From Bacteroidota bacterium (lineage in GTDB: Bacteria; Bacteroidota; Bacteroidia; Flavobacteriales_D; Sanyastnellaceae), in contig JAQBTQ010000001.1 of the NCBI GenBank assembly GCA_027624855.1, positions 124,001 through 188,000 of the forward strand: a stretch of 64,000 nucleotides of DNA. The letters run 5' to 3'. A program made the translations under genes and the position numbers. The notes under the pieces are model-generated. The model was not told where the DNA came from. It was given only the letters and a program-made list of their open reading frames with translations, and did no database searches. Each line of letters opens with the position of its first letter. Position 1 is the first letter of the stretch. Positions 61,368 to 64,000 of this stretch are shown here, piece after piece.

Positions 61368-61703
61368 TCAATACATCAGATGCATTTTTTGCCGATTCTT
61401 CCATTCCCCTTGGGAGGAGTAATCCACAAAAAATATTTTGAGATCAGCCTGAGAAGCATAGTCTACGAAGAAGATTTTCTTATCCGCTTGGGAGGCATAA
61501 TCGACCCAAAACCACTGACCCGAATTTCCTCTTGCTTGCGAAGCGTAATCCACCCTGTACACGCACAAATCTGCTTGGGACGCGTAGTCCACAACGAATA
61601 CTTTTACGTCTGCTTGTGAAGCATAGTCCACGTTGAATACTTTTTGGGCTGAAGCCATCCCGATGGCTGCCACAAATGCCAAGGTCAATATTGTTTTCAT
61701 CAT
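61368..61703 (-). CDS. DUF6150 family exported repeat protein
   Basis: A 111-residue protein with signal MMKTILTLAFVAAIGMASAQ. The mature part is almost entirely six tandem short beta repeats of the pattern [VI]FxVDYASQA(D) spaced 12 to 18 residues apart (VFNVDYASQAD, VFVVDYASQAD, VYRVDYASQAR, FWVDYASQAD, IFFVDYASQAD, IFFVDYSSQGE). This is the DUF6150 signature. The repeat probably forms a small beta-solenoid or barrel. The function is unknown. It starts 18 nt after the stop of the GH81 gene and may be co-transcribed. Confidence 0.88.
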   Translation of the reverse strand: MMKTILTLAFVAAIGMASAQKVFNVDYASQADVKVFVVDYASQADLCVYRVDYASQARGNSGQWFWVDYASQADKKIFFVDYASQADLKIFFVDYSSQGEWKNRQKMHLMY

Positions 61704-61721
61704 GATAAATGTATTCGTAAA

Positions 61722-64000
61722 TCAGCAACCTCCTCCAAATACCCCCAACAACATCAATAAGTCGCCAACTGTGATTTGATTGTCACCATTCAAATCTCCC
61801 ACACAATCGGGCTCAGTCGTCGACCATTCACAAGTCCCGTCATCCATGGTAGCTAAAGGATCATAATTGGGTGCCAAAGGATAAGTGCAGCCCGCAATAT
61901 CATCCTCGTCGCAGATTCCATTGTTGTTCGTATCACTCGCACAATCGACGCCGCCTTCGCAGGCATCACAGCTATTGAAACACACCACACCAATGTCCGC
62001 ATTGCCACTGGCCGGCACCACAAAATAGCGATTCGTAAACTCACCCGTCGTCAGGGTGCATACAGCATCGGCAACCGGATCAAACGTCTCTCCATACGTC
62101 CAGCTTCCATTGACGAACTTGTATTCCACAGGGCCAGGCGCCAAATCCAATGTCACTTCATAAATCCCGTCCCCTTCCGGATCGGACATGGGCACACATG
62201 TACCACACCAACCGTCGATGGATCCACCGGTAAGGAAGATGGTTCCCTGTATGGTTTCTTGCGACATATCGACTTGAAAACGAACGCCTTCGACACCCGT
62301 TTCTCCTCCACCCCCACCTTCGTATCCTTCCATCAGCTCCTCCATTCCGGGCCGTGTAGCTAACCAATAAAGGGTATTGGTTTTTGTGTTCCCATCATCA
62401 TATCCAGTCAACGTCTGGCATTCATACCAAGCCGCAACCGGGTCAATCACAGCATGCGCCATGTACACAAATCCTCTCCAACCCTGTCCAATCGCGGGAT
62501 TATCCAACGCTGTAACCAAGACTGGGTATTCTTCTTCAATCCAAGCAGGCTCCAACAGGGTTTCCGAAATCGGTGTGAATGGAAGCATCTGAATGCAATG
62601 AATGAATTCCGTATTGCCGCCAAAAAAGGTGCCGTAGTCCACTTTGGTACTCCACAAAACACCAACGACTTTGTTCGAAGCATACGGCTCGTCATAAATG
62701 CCATCGCTGGAATCCACTTGCCAGTAACGTTGGGTCGAGCGGATTTCAGTGGCAAGCATCAGACGTCCGAGATCTCGGATGCGTTCGTCGCCAATGGCCA
62801 AGCCGTAGAGGTACAAGCTGTACCAGGCATTTACCGCCTCGGAGGTGCTTTCTTGGTTGCGGCCATCGCCAAATTCGTATAAACCCGACGCCCATGAATG
62901 ACCCACAAACCAATCTTTGTTGCGCAAGTATGTGTAGTGGGGATCCGACGGCGCAGGATTGGCCAAGTTTCGAACCAAATGCATCACTTCATCTCCCCAT
63001 TGGTTCACCCAAGCGGGATCGTTTTTGGCCATAGCTGCCGCAGCGTACAAGAAATAACCATAATGAAAATGGTGGTCGTTGTACAACCCTTGACCGAAGC
63101 TGCCTCCAGAGCTGGAAATCACCCCTCCCCAATCTTCGTCGTAGCGGAGGGCATCACTGTTGGTGCCATTGAGCCAGGGATGCAAAGCATTGCCAAGTGT
63201 GGTGCGATAGCTGGCAGCGAGAGCTGTTTCGTTGAGTTCGTCAGCAATGACCGCCAACCTTCCCACGGCAGCGAGTTGCTTTCCTCCGAAATAGGTATCG
63301 CCGGCGGTGATGGGCCAATTGACGTTCTCCGCAAGCGCATCGCGAACTTCTTGTTCAAGCGACGGCGCAACGCCTTCGGGCGATTCAAATCCAATGGTGG
63401 TCAAAGCCTCATTCATGTGCCAAGATGCTGCAGCGACCAGCCGCATGTCGCCTTTGATGGTCGGGTACGCTGTGCCGACTTGAACCGCCTCTTGCAAAAC
63501 AGGCTCGTGATGCGGCAGGGCACATTGCAACCCTGAGGTCGCCGTTCCGCCGCTCATGCTTGCCCATTCCCAATGAAACACCAACTCGGCATCGTCGCCC
63601 GTTGCAGTGGCGACTACGCTGCCACCGGCAGGGTAAGCATCGGCGTGCGCATCCAACAGCGTTTCATTCGTAGCAACACCGTTCCCTCCAACGATTGCAA
63701 GGCGCAGCGTACCGTTCCAATTGGTCGGACCGGTCAATGCATTGTTTCCGGTAAACGTCAGGGTGATCGACTCCGAAGCATAGAGCACCCAGGTTTGTCC
63801 ATTGTTCAATGCAATTTCAAATCGGTCATCCGTAATGGTCGCATTGGGACTCGTGCCGTTGATACTCATGATGGCATGGATGGTGTTCAGTTCTGGCGTC
63901 AACCCTTCGTAAATCGTCGTCAAGTAGGGCATACCTCGCGCGATGGGAGCCCGCATATTTCCTCCTGCACCATTCCAGCGTAACGTCACCGACAACGGAT
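61722..64000 (-). CDS. GH81 endo-1,3-beta-glucanase with dockerin-like tail (5' end outside window)
   Basis: The open frame continues past the right edge, so the start and signal are missing; 759 residues are visible. Residues about 200-560 show the GH81 fold motifs: YNDHHFHYGYFLYAAAAMAK (with the conserved Asp), FVGHSWASGLYEFGDGRN and NQESTSEAVNAWY with the conserved glutamates, so the active site looks intact. A beta-sandwich carbohydrate-binding-like domain follows (about 600-700), then Cys-rich GCTYPLAPNYDPLA and a single dockerin-like/EF-hand motif DLNGDNQITVGDLL at the end. GH81 cleaves laminarin-type glucans. Confidence 0.9.
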   Translation of the reverse strand, partial: PLSVTLRWNGAGGNMRAPIARGMPYLTTIYEGLTPELNTIHAIMSINGTSPNATITDDRFEIALNNGQTWVLYASESITLTFTGNNALTGPTNWNGTLRLAIVGGNGVATNETLLDAHADAYPAGGSVVATATGDDAELVFHWEWASMSGGTATSGLQCALPHHEPVLQEAVQVGTAYPTIKGDMRLVAAASWHMNEALTTIGFESPEGVAPSLEQEVRDALAENVNWPITAGDTYFGGKQLAAVGRLAVIADELNETALAASYRTTLGNALHPWLNGTNSDALRYDEDWGGVISSSGGSFGQGLYNDHHFHYGYFLYAAAAMAKNDPAWVNQWGDEVMHLVRNLANPAPSDPHYTYLRNKDWFVGHSWASGLYEFGDGRNQESTSEAVNAWYSLYLYGLAIGDERIRDLGRLMLATEIRSTQRYWQVDSSDGIYDEPYASNKVVGVLWSTKVDYGTFFGGNTEFIHCIQMLPFTPISETLLEPAWIEEEYPVLVTALDNPAIGQGWRGFVYMAHAVIDPVAAWYECQTLTGYDDGNTKTNTLYWLATRPGMEELMEGYEGGGGGETGVEGVRFQVDMSQETIQGTIFLTGGSIDGWCGTCVPMSDPEGDGIYEVTLDLAPGPVEYKFVNGSWTYGETFDPVADAVCTLTTGEFTNRYFVVPASGNADIGVVCFNSCDACEGGVDCASDTNNNGICDEDDIAGCTYPLAPNYDPLATMDDGTCEWSTTEPDCVGDLNGDNQITVGDLLMLLGVFGGGC

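Noticed and set aside
1-64000. CRISPR array, prophage, insertion sequence or rRNA
   Set aside because: No regularly spaced short repeats, no integrase, transposase or phage structural gene, and no rRNA-like sequence was found.

Overview
The window looks like chromosome of a marine-type member of Bacteroidota, most likely order Flavobacteriales. Evidence: many secreted proteins end in type IX secretion (T9SS) C-terminal domains, both the short 'YPNP' type A form and the 'VPNAFTPD' type B form. There are also a carboxypeptidase-domain TonB receptor paired with a DUF4249 lipoprotein, DUF2805/TIGR03643, DUF6150, DUF6175 and FISUMP-type proteins, a tRNA without an encoded CCA end, and promoters of the Bacteroidota form (TTG, about 19 nt, TAnnTTTG). 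There is no rRNA, CRISPR array, transposase, integrase or prophage.

Layout. 1-5.9 kb (minus): a lipoprotein N-terminus, an outer-membrane-like protein, an epimerase-type SDR, a CPBP membrane protease and a classical SDR in a tight run, then an M43 metalloprotease with a T9SS type B tail. 6-14.7 kb: a lectin-like T9SS type B protein, a Kelch-like T9SS protein, and a TonB receptor/DUF4249 pair. 14.7-18 kb: small genes, tRNA-Arg(TCG) with promoter and terminator, an AT-rich lipoprotein gene and a YdeI/OmpD-type protein. 18-27.9 kb: large secreted proteins (beta-propeller-like; CotH kinase with LTD and beta-helix; choice-of-anchor V), a polytopic membrane protein and a vanadium-haloperoxidase-like protein.

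28.0-35.1 kb (plus) holds seven tightly spaced envelope genes (three lipoproteins, a DUF6175 protein, a coiled-coil protein and two probable outer-membrane proteins), followed by a phospholipase D lipoprotein. 36.8-40 kb: a GC-rich DUF45 metallopeptidase, a cupin, a non-coding stretch and a PHB-depolymerase-like esterase. 40.1-50.0 kb (minus) is a second tightly coupled operon of eight genes: a four-helix membrane protein, a TSP3-repeat protein, two unknown secreted proteins, a 1108-residue T9SS adhesin, an S1 protease lipoprotein, a GYF_2-DUF805 membrane protein and a small exported protein. I recognise no described system in either operon; they are the best candidates here for undescribed envelope machinery.

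50-61.7 kb is an accessory-like stretch. It has a 32-residue micro-lipoprotein, a DEDD/RNase H-like nuclease in a three-gene cassette, two GC-rich orphan genes, a cysteine-rich protein with a possible winged-helix tail, an S1 protease-TPR protein, a retropepsin-like protease, an EGF/FISUMP lipoprotein and a subtilisin. Two copies of a 24-nt palindromic motif and an exact 25-nt direct repeat flanking the retropepsin gene lie here. The right edge carries a DUF6150 repeat protein and a truncated GH81 endo-1,3-beta-glucanase, consistent with laminarin use.

Many starts in this genome appear to be TTG or GTG; starts were chosen by signal peptides, domain starts and overlap with the preceding gene.
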